Part shown: piece by piece, positions 39,240-48,335 of the stretch | Position numbering within the stretch: position 1 is the stretch's first letter | Layout: each line of letters begins with the position of its first letter | NCBI RefSeq assembly: GCF_016278365.1 | Contig: NZ_JADQBZ010000005.1 | Span: 186,001-250,000, forward strand | Length of the DNA stretch: 64,000 bases | Source of the DNA: Methanolobus sp. | Lineage (GTDB): Archaea > Halobacteriota > Methanosarcinia > Methanosarcinales > Methanosarcinaceae | Direction: 5' to 3' | Program-made: the position numbers and the translations under genes | Notes under the pieces: model-generated | Told to the model about the DNA's origin: nothing | The model's input: only the letters and a program-made list of their open reading frames with translations | Databases searched by the model: none

Positions 39240-40238
39240 TCAGGCATTGATCAGCCGTGATATCCTTGAGACCTGGGGCTGCTTTGAGAGCATGTACATC
39301 AAAGCAGGCAGGCCGGAGCCTGATATGTGGTGGAGGAGGCTTCTTGTTCCATTATTTATCCGGGGATTCCTTTCCAATAAGTCGCTTCCCAGAAAGCGGA
39401 GGAGTCTGTCAAATGGTCTCATGCCTGTAGTAAAGCCGGCTTCTTCTCTGATATCTTTTCCCATGCTGAAGGCAAGTTCTATCCAGGAGTCCAGTTCTCC
39501 CGTGATATGCTTCAACACGGGCTGGTCTATAACCATACAGGAACGGCCTTTTGTGATGTTGGAAAAATAGTCGTGGAATGTATCGCCTTTGGCAAGGGTA
39601 TATGCCTTGCCTATGCTTCCTGTATGGCTGTCAGTTGTAACAGCAATTCCTTTTCCGTACTTTTGTGCAAGTTCCATCGTTAGCAGGTTCTTCTGATTCA
39701 GGTCCTGCATATTGTATTCGATGACCGGGAAATGCTTTACAAGTTCAGGGATCGCAGGGATATTGGGTATATCGCCTCTCAGAAACCAGAAAGGATGATT
39801 GTAAATATATGGCAGTTCATTGCTTTTGAAATAATCTATAAGGCTGTAAATATCATTTTCCTGATTCGCCATGGCCTGGAACTCTGCATACTGCTCCCTT
39901 TCGAACCCAAAGACGTTAATATGTACGGTGTGCCCCACGTTAAGCGGATCGGTGACGGACAGTTCCACTCCCGGTATGAGGTTCTCCTGCTTCCACCCCA
40001 TGATATCATGGGCTTTAACAGTGTCATGGTCCGTGAAGGTTATGAAATCAAGACCTCTGGCTCTTCCTTTTTGCAGGAGTTTTTCAGGATGCATAGATTC
40101 CGCAGACAGGACATCGTATGAACAGCATGTATGGACATGGAGGTCTGCTTTATGCCATCCTTTTTCCACAAGTTCAGCAGCCTTATCGGAAGAAATTATT
40201 TCTTGTTTACTGGAATCTTTTCCATGTGGCAAGATCAT
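39240..40238 (-). CDS. PHP-domain metal-dependent phosphoesterase, paralog 1
   Basis: 332 residues from the ATG at 40238; a TTG 36 bases upstream is possible. PHP motifs: KADLHVHTCCSYD, FITFTDHDTV, a middle IYNHPFW and late TTDSHTG supply the His/Asp metal ligands. These are putative phosphoesterases with bound Zn, Fe or Mn; stand-alone archaeal members are uncharacterised. The C-terminal 100 residues (LLRFLGSDLLE...) are outside the PHP core. A close paralog lies immediately upstream. Confidence 0.8.
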   Translation of the reverse strand: MILPHGKDSSKQEIISSDKAAELVEKGWHKADLHVHTCCSYDVLSAESMHPEKLLQKGRARGLDFITFTDHDTVKAHDIMGWKQENLIPGVELSVTDPLNVGHTVHINVFGFEREQYAEFQAMANQENDIYSLIDYFKSNELPYIYNHPFWFLRGDIPNIPAIPELVKHFPVIEYNMQDLNQKNLLTMELAQKYGKGIAVTTDSHTGSIGKAYTLAKGDTFHDYFSNITKGRSCMVIDQPVLKHITGELDSWIELAFSMGKDIREEAGFTTGMRPFDRLLRFLGSDLLERNPRINNGTRSLLHHISGSGLPALMYMLSKQPQVSRISRLINA

Positions 40239-40328
40239 CACACTTGTTAAGTTGTCACCGATATCACAGCACAATAATCAATTGTACACTTATCAATATA
40301 ACAAGGGCGAAGTAAATACTTTGTGTAC

Positions 40329-40451
40329 TTAACTTATAGTCCTCGCATAAAATATATAAAAATAGTATGTAGTAGAATCTGGAATCGGATTTAAACCTGC
40401 ACGTTTAAAGATTCTCATTATCTTCGGAGCACCCTCAGCAGATATCCTGTC
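40329..40451 (-). pseudogene. Possible DUF218/SanA-like C-terminal fragment
   Basis: An open stretch reading GAPKIMRIFKRAGLNPIPDS resembles the end of DUF218-domain proteins (an RAGLxPIP motif), followed by an aromatic tail to TAA. It sits between the two PHP genes on their strand. The resemblance is weak and from memory. Confidence 0.25.
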
Positions 40452-40466
40452 ATTTAAGGGATGATC

Positions 40467-41498
40467 TCAGGCGTTGACCATCCTTTCTATCCTGGTCACC
40501 TGTGACTTTTTGGAAAGCATGTGCAGGAATACCGGCAAACGGGAGCCTGCTACCTGTCTTGCCAGAGTTGCTGTTGCCTTATTTAATTTATTGCTCCCGT
40601 CCGGCATGTCTCTTGCCAGAGCGCTCATCACCCTGTCGACAGCATCAATTCCGGTGGAAAAACCAGTTTCTTCCCATATACCTTTATCGATGTTGAACAA
40701 TAGCTCGATAAGACCTCCTAATTCTGCAGCAAAGTGTTTCCAAGCGGGCTCCTCCATAACCAGGTAAGAACGCCCCTTGCTGATATTGGAAAAGTATTCG
40801 CGGAAAGTATCTCCCTGTGCGAGTGTATATACCTTTCCGATATTCCCGGTATGGCTGTCAGTGTTAATTGCCATTCCCTTGTTATATCGCTGTGCCAGGA
40901 CCATGGAGAAGAAATTCTTCTGCCGGAGATCCTGAGCATTATACTCCACCACAGGAAAATGCTTAACGAGCTCTGGCACTGCAAGTATATTTGGCTTTTC
41001 ACCGAACTTGAACCAGAAGGGGTGGTTGTAGATATAAGGCAGGTCATTACTTTTAAGATAGTCAATAATGCTGTAAATGTTCTTCTCATTCTTTGCCAGA
41101 AGCTCTATCTCCTGATATTGCTCCCTGTCAAATGCGAAGGCGTTCATATGCACTGTATGTCCTACATTTTCGATGTCCTTTACGGATATCTCTACGCCTG
41201 GGGTCAGGTCCTCCCTGTTCCATCCAAGCATATCGTAGGCCTTTATAGTATCATGGTCTGTGAACGTGACATAGTCAAGTCCCATACTTTTCGCTTTCTC
41301 AAAAAGGCGGGCGGGGTGGGTCTGCCAGGCAGGAGGGACATCGTGCGAGCAGCAGGTATGTACATGCATATCAGCTTTGCACCATCCGTCCTCCATAAGT
41401 TCGGCTGCCTTTTCTGAAGAAATGATCTTATCTTTTATCTCGGAGGTCTGAAACAATTTATCACAGCGCGGTTTGTGGGTGGTGGTTATAAAGTACAA
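40467..41498 (-). CDS. PHP-domain metal-dependent phosphoesterase, paralog 2
   Basis: 343 residues if the TTG at 41498 is the start; a TTG near 41456 would align better with paralog 1. Motifs KADMHVHTCCSHD, VTFTDHDTI, IYNHPFW and INTDSHTG match paralog 1 throughout, with roughly half or more of positions the same. The two probably arose by tandem duplication, with the intervening space carrying a gene fragment. Function unknown. Confidence 0.75.
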   Translation of the reverse strand: MYFITTTHKPRCDKLFQTSEIKDKIISSEKAAELMEDGWCKADMHVHTCCSHDVPPAWQTHPARLFEKAKSMGLDYVTFTDHDTIKAYDMLGWNREDLTPGVEISVKDIENVGHTVHMNAFAFDREQYQEIELLAKNEKNIYSIIDYLKSNDLPYIYNHPFWFKFGEKPNILAVPELVKHFPVVEYNAQDLRQKNFFSMVLAQRYNKGMAINTDSHTGNIGKVYTLAQGDTFREYFSNISKGRSYLVMEEPAWKHFAAELGGLIELLFNIDKGIWEETGFSTGIDAVDRVMSALARDMPDGSNKLNKATATLARQVAGSRLPVFLHMLSKKSQVTRIERMVNA

Positions 41499-41745
41499 TC
41501 TGTGAAACGGGATGGTATATAACTATATTCATTAATTACGTATTTTAAATACTAAATATATATCTGCACATACTGCTATGTATTATTTATTATTATGTTA
41601 TTAGTGAAATAATATATGATTGTCATCTATTCCTTTCTGTCCGATTCTCATAGTTTGATCTGCTGTAATTATTCCTGTACTTATTCCTTATTTTTCCAGG
41701 TCATTTTTTGCTAAAGCCTTTAAATTTGCAGGTCTATTATCTTTT

Positions 41746-41829
41746 ATGGTGAGATCAGGGATCGTTTCTGGGATGCTGGCTGCAGTCATCATGTTCGGGG
41801 TGTGTAAGAATGCAGAAGCAGGTAACTAA
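41746..41829 (+). CDS. Possible 27-residue hydrophobic leader-like peptide
   Basis: ATG at 41746 opens a 27-codon frame (VRSGIVSGMLAAVIMFGVCK...) ending at TAA ten bases before the photolyase ATG. It looks like a signal peptide or a translated leader. No strong ribosome-binding site; chance is a fair alternative. Confidence 0.25.
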   Translation: MVRSGIVSGMLAAVIMFGVCKNAEAGN

Positions 41830-41838
41830 TGAGGTTGG

Positions 41839-43218
41839 ATGATGGTGAATATCAACAGATCGATCTTCGTTTTCAGGAGGGACCTGCGCATTGACGACAA
41901 TCTGGGTCTCAGGGCAGCCGTGGAGTCTTCAGATGAGGTAATTACTTGCTTCATATTTGACCCGAGGCTCGCAAACTCCCATCGGCTTGGTTTCAATCCC
42001 AACGCCTTCCAGTTCCTGCTTGAGTCACTGGAAGATCTTCAGATGCAGTTCAAGGCAAGAGGCGGCAGACTGTATCTTTTCTCCGGGATAGCCGAGGATG
42101 TTATCGGCCAGCTTGCGGGCAAGCTAGGTGCGGATGCAGTCTTTGTCAATGAGGATTATACTCCTTTCAGCAGGCGAAGGGATGAAGCAATAAGGAATAC
42201 ATGTAAAGGTCTGGATGTTAAGTTCACACAAGTACATGACTGCCTGCTCAATGAACCGGGAACAGTTCTCACCCGGCAGGGACGGCCTTATGTTGTTTTC
42301 TCTCAGTTCTTTCGTGCAGGCTCAAAAAATAATATTGCTCTTCCTTCTATGATCACAGAAGGCAAGTTCTATTCCGGTGAACCGGGTATTGAAGAAACAC
42401 CGGCTCCTGAGAAGCTGCTCCCGCTGAAGAACGAAAAGCTGTTTTCCCGCGGTGGGAGAACACAGGCCCTCCTGGTACTGGAAGACCTGTCACGATTTGA
42501 GAACTATGTCGCTGAGCGTGACTATCCTTCACTTCAGGGTACAACGGGGCTTTCAGCGCATAACAAACTTGGGACCATATCCATAAGAGAGTTTTACCAT
42601 TATGTTCGAAATGAACTTGGGGAAGACCACCCGCTGATCAGGCAGTTATACTGGCGTGACTTCTTCACTCATATCGCACATCATTTTCCTTTTGTGTTCA
42701 GGCAATCTTTCAAGGAAAAATTCCGGAATATCCAGTGGGATTACAACAATTCCTTTTTCCACGCCTGGTGTTCGGGAAATACCGGCTTTCCCATAGTTGA
42801 CGCAGGCATGAGACAGTTGAACGCGACTGGATTCATGCACAACAGAGTGAGGATGATAGTGGCATCTTTCCTTGTAAAGGACCTGCATATCGACTGGTAT
42901 CCTGGGGAGAGATATTTCGCAAGCAAGCTCGTGGACTATGACCCGTGTGTAAATAACGGTAATTGGCAGTGGTCAGCTTCTACTGGTGCGGATTCGCAGC
43001 CATATTTCCGAATCTTCAATCCCTGGCTTCAGCAGAGAAAGTATGATCCTGAATGTGAGTATATCCGAAAGTGGGTGCCGGAGCTCAGGGAAATGGATGC
43101 TGCCGGGATACATGGTCTGGAAAGGAATAAGCCGCCGATTTCTACCGGATATCCGTCTGCAATAATTGACCATAAAGAAGAAAGGGACCGGACGTTGGCA
43201 GTGTTTGGCTCTCTGTAA
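41839..43218 (+). CDS. phr: Deoxyribodipyrimidine photolyase (class I CPD/cryptochrome family)
   Basis: 459 residues. An N-terminal antenna domain begins SIFVFRRDLRIDDNLGL; the FAD domain has TGFPIVDAGMRQLNATGFMHNRVRM and WYPGERYFASKLVDYDPCVNNGNWQWSASTGAD, conserved in photolyases with the active-site Trp/Asn. It repairs UV-induced pyrimidine dimers with blue light. Overlaps nothing; a short ORF precedes it. Confidence 0.9.
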   Translation: MMVNINRSIFVFRRDLRIDDNLGLRAAVESSDEVITCFIFDPRLANSHRLGFNPNAFQFLLESLEDLQMQFKARGGRLYLFSGIAEDVIGQLAGKLGADAVFVNEDYTPFSRRRDEAIRNTCKGLDVKFTQVHDCLLNEPGTVLTRQGRPYVVFSQFFRAGSKNNIALPSMITEGKFYSGEPGIEETPAPEKLLPLKNEKLFSRGGRTQALLVLEDLSRFENYVAERDYPSLQGTTGLSAHNKLGTISIREFYHYVRNELGEDHPLIRQLYWRDFFTHIAHHFPFVFRQSFKEKFRNIQWDYNNSFFHAWCSGNTGFPIVDAGMRQLNATGFMHNRVRMIVASFLVKDLHIDWYPGERYFASKLVDYDPCVNNGNWQWSASTGADSQPYFRIFNPWLQQRKYDPECEYIRKWVPELREMDAAGIHGLERNKPPISTGYPSAIIDHKEERDRTLAVFGSL

Positions 43219-43347
43219 ATTCCAAGACTGCATTTGGTTGAGAATATATGTTTATTGCCAGCTCTATTGGAGAGTTCAATTTGATTGGATCAGGCTTAAA
43301 TAGTCATCTTGACTAATCAGAGAGTTTCACTTAAGGTGCGGGGATAA

Positions 43348-44703
43348 ATGGTAAGCGATGAAGAAATGCTGTCGGATAGTGTGTGGAGTCTCTTTCGCAG
43401 GTTCACTTTTCCTGCCATGGCCGGTATATTAGTGGCCGGTATCCAGACCATTATTGACGGTGTTTTCATCGGTAACGGCGTGGGAAGCGATGGACTTGCC
43501 GGAGTGACACTTGCCTTCCCTTTTGTGATGTTTATTGTGGCTGCCGGTATTATGATCGGCATGGGGTCTGCCAGCCTTGTGGCTCTTGAACTGGGAAGGT
43601 CGCACCGGGACAGAGCCAGGGGAATAATGTCCAATATCTTTCCTCTTGTGTTTGCAGCAGGCCTGGTTATCACAGTGATGGGCCTGTTCCTAGGACCATC
43701 GCTAATCGGCATGTTCGATACCAGCGATATTGTAAGGTCAATGTCGGAAGACTACATGAACGTGATATTCATGGGATCGGTATTCATCCTTCTTGCCCTG
43801 ACCCTTGACCCGCTTGTGAGGAACGACGGCTATCCTTTGCTGGCAATGAGGGCCATGATCCTTGCTGTATTGGTCAACATAGTGCTGGACTACATTTTCG
43901 TCATAATGCTGGACATGCAGCTCTTCGGGGCGGCGCTTGCTACAGTTCTCGCCTTTGCTTTGAGCGCAAGCATCCTTTCAGTGCACTTTTTCAGCCAGAA
44001 GACCGGCCTTCGGGTGAGCTTTGGCACAATGAGGTTCCAGCCTCGTGAAGTGCTGAGAATAGTTGAGAGCGGCCTTCCTTCATTTGTGATGCAGCTCTCT
44101 GTGGCTGTGCTGTTCCTGGCTCACAATTTCGTGCTGCTGCAGTACGGAGACGAAGGGGTCATTTCTGCATACGGGATAATCGGTTATTCTTTTGCGATAT
44201 TCTACATGATGTTCGAGGGCGTTGCTGTAGGTGTGCAGCCGATAGTGGGCTTCAATTATGGTGCAGGCCGGTACGACCGTGTGCGTGAGACCCTGAAGCT
44301 TGCCATGGCTGCATGCGTGGCCATCGGAAGCATCGGTGTCATTATTGTCTATCTGGCACCGGAAATGGTGGTAGGTATATTTAATCCGGACACAGAGGAT
44401 ATCCTTGAAACGACTGTGGTCGGCATGAAGATTATAGTGGCATCGTTGCTCGTCCAGGGTATCGTGGTGGTGAATGCCACTTACTACCAGTCCATAAACC
44501 GTGTCGGATATGCTCTGTTCATTCATCTGGGCAAGATATTCGTGTTCATGCTTCCCCTGTTGCTGGCCCTGCCAATGTTCTTCGGCCTGCGTGGCGTGTG
44601 GTTTGCAACCCCTGTAGCTGATTACCTGATGTTTGCGGTAGTGATGGTCATGTTCTATGAGGAGTTGAAAGTGCTAAAAGGAGAAAAGAGCAGGAATCCC
44701 TGA
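43348..44703 (+). CDS. MATE family efflux transporter
   Basis: 451 residues with twelve hydrophobic segments in two related halves, as in MATE exporters: FTFPAMAGILVAGIQTIIDG opens the first and GLPSFVMQLSVAVLFLAHNF the second, with AVGVQPIVGFNYGAG after it. It would expel cationic compounds by Na+ or H+ antiport. GGGGA lies before the ATG. It ends about 100 bases before tRNA-Leu. Confidence 0.9.
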   Translation: MVSDEEMLSDSVWSLFRRFTFPAMAGILVAGIQTIIDGVFIGNGVGSDGLAGVTLAFPFVMFIVAAGIMIGMGSASLVALELGRSHRDRARGIMSNIFPLVFAAGLVITVMGLFLGPSLIGMFDTSDIVRSMSEDYMNVIFMGSVFILLALTLDPLVRNDGYPLLAMRAMILAVLVNIVLDYIFVIMLDMQLFGAALATVLAFALSASILSVHFFSQKTGLRVSFGTMRFQPREVLRIVESGLPSFVMQLSVAVLFLAHNFVLLQYGDEGVISAYGIIGYSFAIFYMMFEGVAVGVQPIVGFNYGAGRYDRVRETLKLAMAACVAIGSIGVIIVYLAPEMVVGIFNPDTEDILETTVVGMKIIVASLLVQGIVVVNATYYQSINRVGYALFIHLGKIFVFMLPLLLALPMFFGLRGVWFATPVADYLMFAVVMVMFYEELKVLKGEKSRNP

Positions 44704-44807
44704 TACCGCAGTCCGGCCTGCACCTGCAACTAAAAGCAGCTATCGATGTAAGCAAGCCTCCGCAATATTAATATGTAAAGCATCTGTTTACATCATGCTC
44801 CTTTTGT

Positions 44808-44892
44808 GCGGGGGTTGCCCAGCCAGGTCAAAGGCGATGGGCTTAGGACCCATTTTCGTAGGAATTCGTGCGTTCGAATCGCACCCCCCGCA
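44808..44892 (+). tRNA. tRNA-Leu (anticodon TAG), casposon target
   Basis: 85 bases with a long variable arm, as expected for Leu. Acceptor GCGGGGG/CCCCCGC is perfect and the discriminator is A. Anticodon loop CTTAGGA carries TAG at 34-36. T-arm GTGCG-TTCGAAT-CGCAC is perfect. The first four bases of the casposon's 14-bp target-site duplication are the last four of this gene; insertion downstream leaves the tRNA intact. Confidence 0.95.
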
Positions 44893-44902
44893 TCCGATTT
44901 TT
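44889..44902. repeat. Casposon target-site duplication, left copy
   Basis: CGCATCCGATTTTT, identical to 53148-53161, with the inverted-repeat termini directly adjacent in both cases. A 15-bp reading with an extra C is possible because of flanking C bases. Confidence 0.9.
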
Positions 44903-44936
44903 GGGTTATAGTTAACAAGAAAAAACGGAACTATTT
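44903..44936 (+). repeat. Casposon left terminal inverted repeat
   Basis: 34 bases, matching the reverse complement of 53114-53147 at 33 positions (the single difference is G/C at position 17). Weaker similarity extends about ten bases inward (TTTAATTA). Confidence 0.95.
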
Positions 44937-45175
44937 CGTTTAATTAGTACAGTTGTTTAATCAATATAATCAACAGTATTTGTATACGTCCACAATTTAC
45001 TTATTTTTAATGTTAGGTATTTGGGAAAATTAACTGAACTATCACTGAAGATATACGGCCCATCAATAACAAAAAACATAATATTAAAAAGTTGGAAAAA
45101 CAAAACCCTTCTTCTTTTCTACAAAAGTTTATATTCTGTGATTTTGTAGTACTTTATGTTTATTCTAGAGGTTGC

Positions 45176-45955
45176 ATGGGATCCCCAACAATTAATGAAC
45201 TTGAAGAGAATATCAATAAAAGAAGAATATTTATATCATTAATTCTAGTTTTATTTCTTGGATGGATTATAATTGCATTATACAATCCTGATTATCCTTA
45301 CCTGTTATTAATTACTATATTGTTACTGATTTCCATAGTTGTTATATCGAGATATACTCCCTATATCTCAAATGTCGATATTATACAGTATCACTTGATA
45401 AAACTAATCGAATCTTCAAAAAATAATGACGTTAAGAAATCTCAAGTGCACATTAATAAACTAGCAGAGGCCATTTATAACACTAACATTGAACTGGGAA
45501 ACAATGGATTAGATAGTTTATTTATACTAAATCCTGCTAGACAAATATTAGCCGACTTTTTAAAATACCTACGGCACATGTGTCAATATTCGACAGAATC
45601 CAATTTAAATAGTTGGTCTGCTAGTTTAGAAGATATTAGTTTTGCAATAGGTAATAAAAATATAGCACTTTTAACAGATACAATTGACAAATTTATAATA
45701 CAAGACAGAGATATCAAATCTGATGTTTTATTCTCCTATGAGAAACCATCCATTTTGGAACGTTTTATGAAAGAGATTATGCACCTAATTAAGAATAATA
45801 CGCGTGTCAATTACGTTGTGAAATTAACTTTTGTATTATTTTTGCTTGTAGGTATTGCATACTTCCTTTCAATAAAAGTATCGTTCATAACTTTAGATAA
45901 TTATGCGATGGGAGTCTGCTTATTAGCAGCTGTCGGGATCGCTCAAAAAATATAA
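45176..45955 (+). CDS. Casposon left-end polytopic membrane protein, unknown
   Basis: 259 residues from the ATG preceded by AGAGG; an ATG 84 bases upstream lacks a site and adds unconvincing sequence. Two membrane helices near residues 20-60 (RIFISLILVLFLGWIIIALY, YLLLITILLLISIVVI), a soluble helical domain of about 130 residues, and two at the C terminus (VKLTFVLFLLVGIAYFLSI...). I do not recognise it. It converges on cas1 with a 72-bp gap and is likely cargo. Confidence 0.65.
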   Translation: MGSPTINELEENINKRRIFISLILVLFLGWIIIALYNPDYPYLLLITILLLISIVVISRYTPYISNVDIIQYHLIKLIESSKNNDVKKSQVHINKLAEAIYNTNIELGNNGLDSLFILNPARQILADFLKYLRHMCQYSTESNLNSWSASLEDISFAIGNKNIALLTDTIDKFIIQDRDIKSDVLFSYEKPSILERFMKEIMHLIKNNTRVNYVVKLTFVLFLLVGIAYFLSIKVSFITLDNYAMGVCLLAAVGIAQKI

Positions 45956-46027
45956 TCATTTTAGTATAATATTGTCCTGCTCATATAGTATTTTAATACT
46001 GTTACTAAAGAGGGAATGATTTTTTTA

Positions 46028-47230
46028 TCAACCGTTTTCCCACATCTCTAACCTTTCCCGAACATGAGCATTAAGAGTAAAGGGTTTGTAAGCTTGAGCA
46101 TTTTTCTTCATGTAATGGAGAGCGCCTTTTGAGAAACCCATATTCTCCCAATCAGTATAAGATATGCTCAGTATTTTCTGCCTTATATCTTCTGAATCCT
46201 GCCTTTCAACTGTATATACAGGTTTGCTGAAATCAACAGTCTTTTTCTTTTCAACAATGAACTGCGCAAGCTCCCTAGTCTTTAACAATAAAGCATAACT
46301 CCACATTACAGATTGCTTCTGATATGGTACTTTCTTATTCATCCATTTGTTGAACTCTTCAGTAACTTTCTTAGCTCCTGAGGGCTTTAGCCTGAGAGAG
46401 TAACTTTCTGTCCTGATAAAGTCCTGATTATCCATTTTTCCCGATTCAATAAGGTTGATAACTGCAAGATCAACAAGAAACCTAAAGGGTTCTTGAAGGT
46501 CATAGGCTAGACTATCCTTGCTTGGATTCATCTCATGCAAGAAACCAACATGAGAATCCATACCTACTGTATTGATGGCTCTCAAGCATTCAGCTTCAAG
46601 GAGTGCATAGCCATAGTTGAGCATAACATTAACTTTGTCTCCTGCCCCTGTTGCTCTCCTGTATTGGTCACTTCTTGAACAGAAATCATATTCAACAAAA
46701 ACAACCTTTGCAAACTCATTCCAGTACTTCCATGCAACTCCACCTTCAACACCCATAATCTCCTTGACAGATTTAGCAGAATTCAGTTTTTCAATATCTT
46801 CTGAGAAATCATACTCTATTGCAGGATACCTTTGTTTAAGATAGTCCAATACTACTTTGGACTTATCGAACTTTGCTTCAATAAGGTTCCTTGCTATCTT
46901 TACTCTTGTATCTTCATCCTCGTAAGCGTGATATTGTGCAAACTTGATTTTTACATTGGTACTTTCAGGAGAGAGCATTGCAGTTAGTAATTGACCATCC
47001 CAGTTTAGAATAGATACCTGCACATTATGTTTTATCAACCATCTAACAGCATCAAGAGTAAGGTTTCCATTCCTGCCATAAACTATTATGTGGTCTATGT
47101 CCATCCTTTTTGGAGAGAAAACATACTCTTCAGGCTCTTCAGTTGATATGGTTCTTCCATTCTTGATATGTAGTTTTGCACTATTGACACGCATATCTAT
47201 TCCGTGGCCATCAAGTAGAAGCATTTTCAT
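46028..47230 (-). CDS. cas1: Cas1 endonuclease (casposase)
   Basis: 400 residues, longer than CRISPR-associated Cas1 proteins (about 300-340), as known casposases are. The N-terminal beta domain contains IIVYGRNGNLTLDAVRWLIK. Candidate catalytic residues are E162 (MGVEGGVAWKYW), H232 (VGFLHEM) and D244 in YDLQEPFRFLVD, in the usual Cas1 order. The C-terminal about 60 residues look like a helical DNA-binding extension (SYTDWENMGFSKGALHYMKK). It integrates the casposon's ends into the target. Its start overlaps the previous stop (TAATG). No cas2 or CRISPR repeats are present. Confidence 0.92.
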   Translation of the reverse strand: MKMLLLDGHGIDMRVNSAKLHIKNGRTISTEEPEEYVFSPKRMDIDHIIVYGRNGNLTLDAVRWLIKHNVQVSILNWDGQLLTAMLSPESTNVKIKFAQYHAYEDEDTRVKIARNLIEAKFDKSKVVLDYLKQRYPAIEYDFSEDIEKLNSAKSVKEIMGVEGGVAWKYWNEFAKVVFVEYDFCSRSDQYRRATGAGDKVNVMLNYGYALLEAECLRAINTVGMDSHVGFLHEMNPSKDSLAYDLQEPFRFLVDLAVINLIESGKMDNQDFIRTESYSLRLKPSGAKKVTEEFNKWMNKKVPYQKQSVMWSYALLLKTRELAQFIVEKKKTVDFSKPVYTVERQDSEDIRQKILSISYTDWENMGFSKGALHYMKKNAQAYKPFTLNAHVRERLEMWENG

Positions 47231-48126
47231 TAGAAATCAGCCTCCCTTTCTTTTATGTCACCTAATATCTTGGCAACTTCGTATTTTACATTATACACAA
47301 GCCTAGCTTCTTCATCTTTGCCTTCTTTCTTAAACTGATTTATCATGTTGAATAATTCGAGTTTGTGCCTAGCAATAACCCTAGCAGTGTAAATATTGCC
47401 ATAGTCATCTTTTATTTTATCAAAGTGTTTTTCAACTTCCAACTTTTCAAGGTCGTACTTCAACCAATCAATAACAGAATCATCATTATAGTAACCAAGG
47501 ATGAATATAAGTCCAGTTCTGTATAATTCATGATCTCTTGAAACCCCTGCAAACTGACTCAAAATGTCATTTAAATATTTGATTAACTTCTCTTTATTAA
47601 TAGGGGTAATATTTTTATCAGTTATATATTCCTTCAAAATTCGTATGATATGGAATTGCAGTTTTTCATCATCAGTAAATAGATTATCAACTAAAACATC
47701 CAGTTTTTCCCGAGTCAATGAATATGTTTCTTTGTGGAGGTCTATTTCATTTAGAATCGAGTTTTTATCATAGTCAGGATGATTTGATTCAAAATAAGAA
47801 AACAATGTATCGAGATATTCATAATCCTCTATAATTTCTTCTAGAGTTAGATATGAAGCGTTTCTATTCTTGTCATCAATTCCGTACTTCTCCAAATCAG
47901 GATATTTTACAATAATCAAAGATTTCCTTTTAGTTAATCTTGCAAGCTTACGCTCTACACTTGGCCTAGTATATCCCCGTTTTTCTTGATGTTTCTCTAT
48001 CATGTAATCTATGAGTTGCCGCCTTCTAACAAAGCGATTTTTGTACACAAAATCAAGCACCTCTACATCAAAGTCTACATCGTTTTTGATACTATTTACA
48101 TTATCAGATGGCAATTTTACTATCAT
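47230..48126 (-). CDS. Winged-helix protein coupled to casposase
   Basis: 298 residues from the ATG at 48126, probably leaderless because TATATAT lies about 25-30 bases upstream. Residues 15-100 read like a winged helix: LDFVYKNRFVRRRQLIDYMI, a recognition region with PSVERKLARLTKRKSL, then a wing. The rest is helical and charged. Tight coupling with cas1 (TAATG) suggests a regulator or an end-binding partner of the casposase. I do not know a named family. Confidence 0.7.
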   Translation of the reverse strand: MIVKLPSDNVNSIKNDVDFDVEVLDFVYKNRFVRRRQLIDYMIEKHQEKRGYTRPSVERKLARLTKRKSLIIVKYPDLEKYGIDDKNRNASYLTLEEIIEDYEYLDTLFSYFESNHPDYDKNSILNEIDLHKETYSLTREKLDVLVDNLFTDDEKLQFHIIRILKEYITDKNITPINKEKLIKYLNDILSQFAGVSRDHELYRTGLIFILGYYNDDSVIDWLKYDLEKLEVEKHFDKIKDDYGNIYTARVIARHKLELFNMINQFKKEGKDEEARLVYNVKYEVAKILGDIKEREADF

Positions 48127-48153
48127 ATTCTGTATCAAAGATTACATCAAATC

Positions 48154-48190
48154 CATATATATCTTTTCCCATGCTAGTGCTTTTTGGTGA
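48154..48190. promoter_or_regulatory. Divergent casposon promoter and Shine-Dalgarno
   Basis: CCATATATATC serves as a TATA box that reads on both strands: leftward to the leaderless winged-helix gene, rightward to the RHH-like gene. GGTGA at 48186-48190 lies seven bases before its ATG. Confidence 0.55.
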
Positions 48191-48197
48191 CAAACCA

Positions 48198-48335
48198 ATG
48201 AATAGCAATAGGATAATAACAACTCTTTCTCCTTTCCTCAAGGAGAAACTCGAACAGATGTCAGATAAGTTTGGATGTTCTCAGGCTGAAGTTGTCAGAA
48301 TTGCCTTACTGAAACTCTGGGAGGAAGAGAAATGA
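48198..48335 (+). CDS. Small ribbon-helix-helix-like protein of the casposon
   Basis: 45 residues: a short beta strand (NRIITTLSPFLKEKLEQMSDKF) then helices ending AEVVRIALLKLWEEEK, the CopG/Arc pattern. The ATG has GGTGA seven bases upstream; upstream in-frame starts lie across the divergent promoter. Probably a dimeric DNA-binding regulator of the element. It overlaps the next start (ATGA). Confidence 0.7.
   Translation: MNSNRIITTLSPFLKEKLEQMSDKFGCSQAEVVRIALLKLWEEEK

Noticed and set aside
40380-40430. tRNA-like stretch near the PHP genes
   Set aside because: ATCGGATTTAAACCTGC loosely resembles a T-arm but no acceptor or anticodon stem pairs with it.
46028-47230. Cas1 as part of a CRISPR-Cas locus
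   Set aside because: No cas2, no other cas gene and no repeat-spacer array on either side; instead PolB, HNH, inverted ends and a target duplication point to a casposon.
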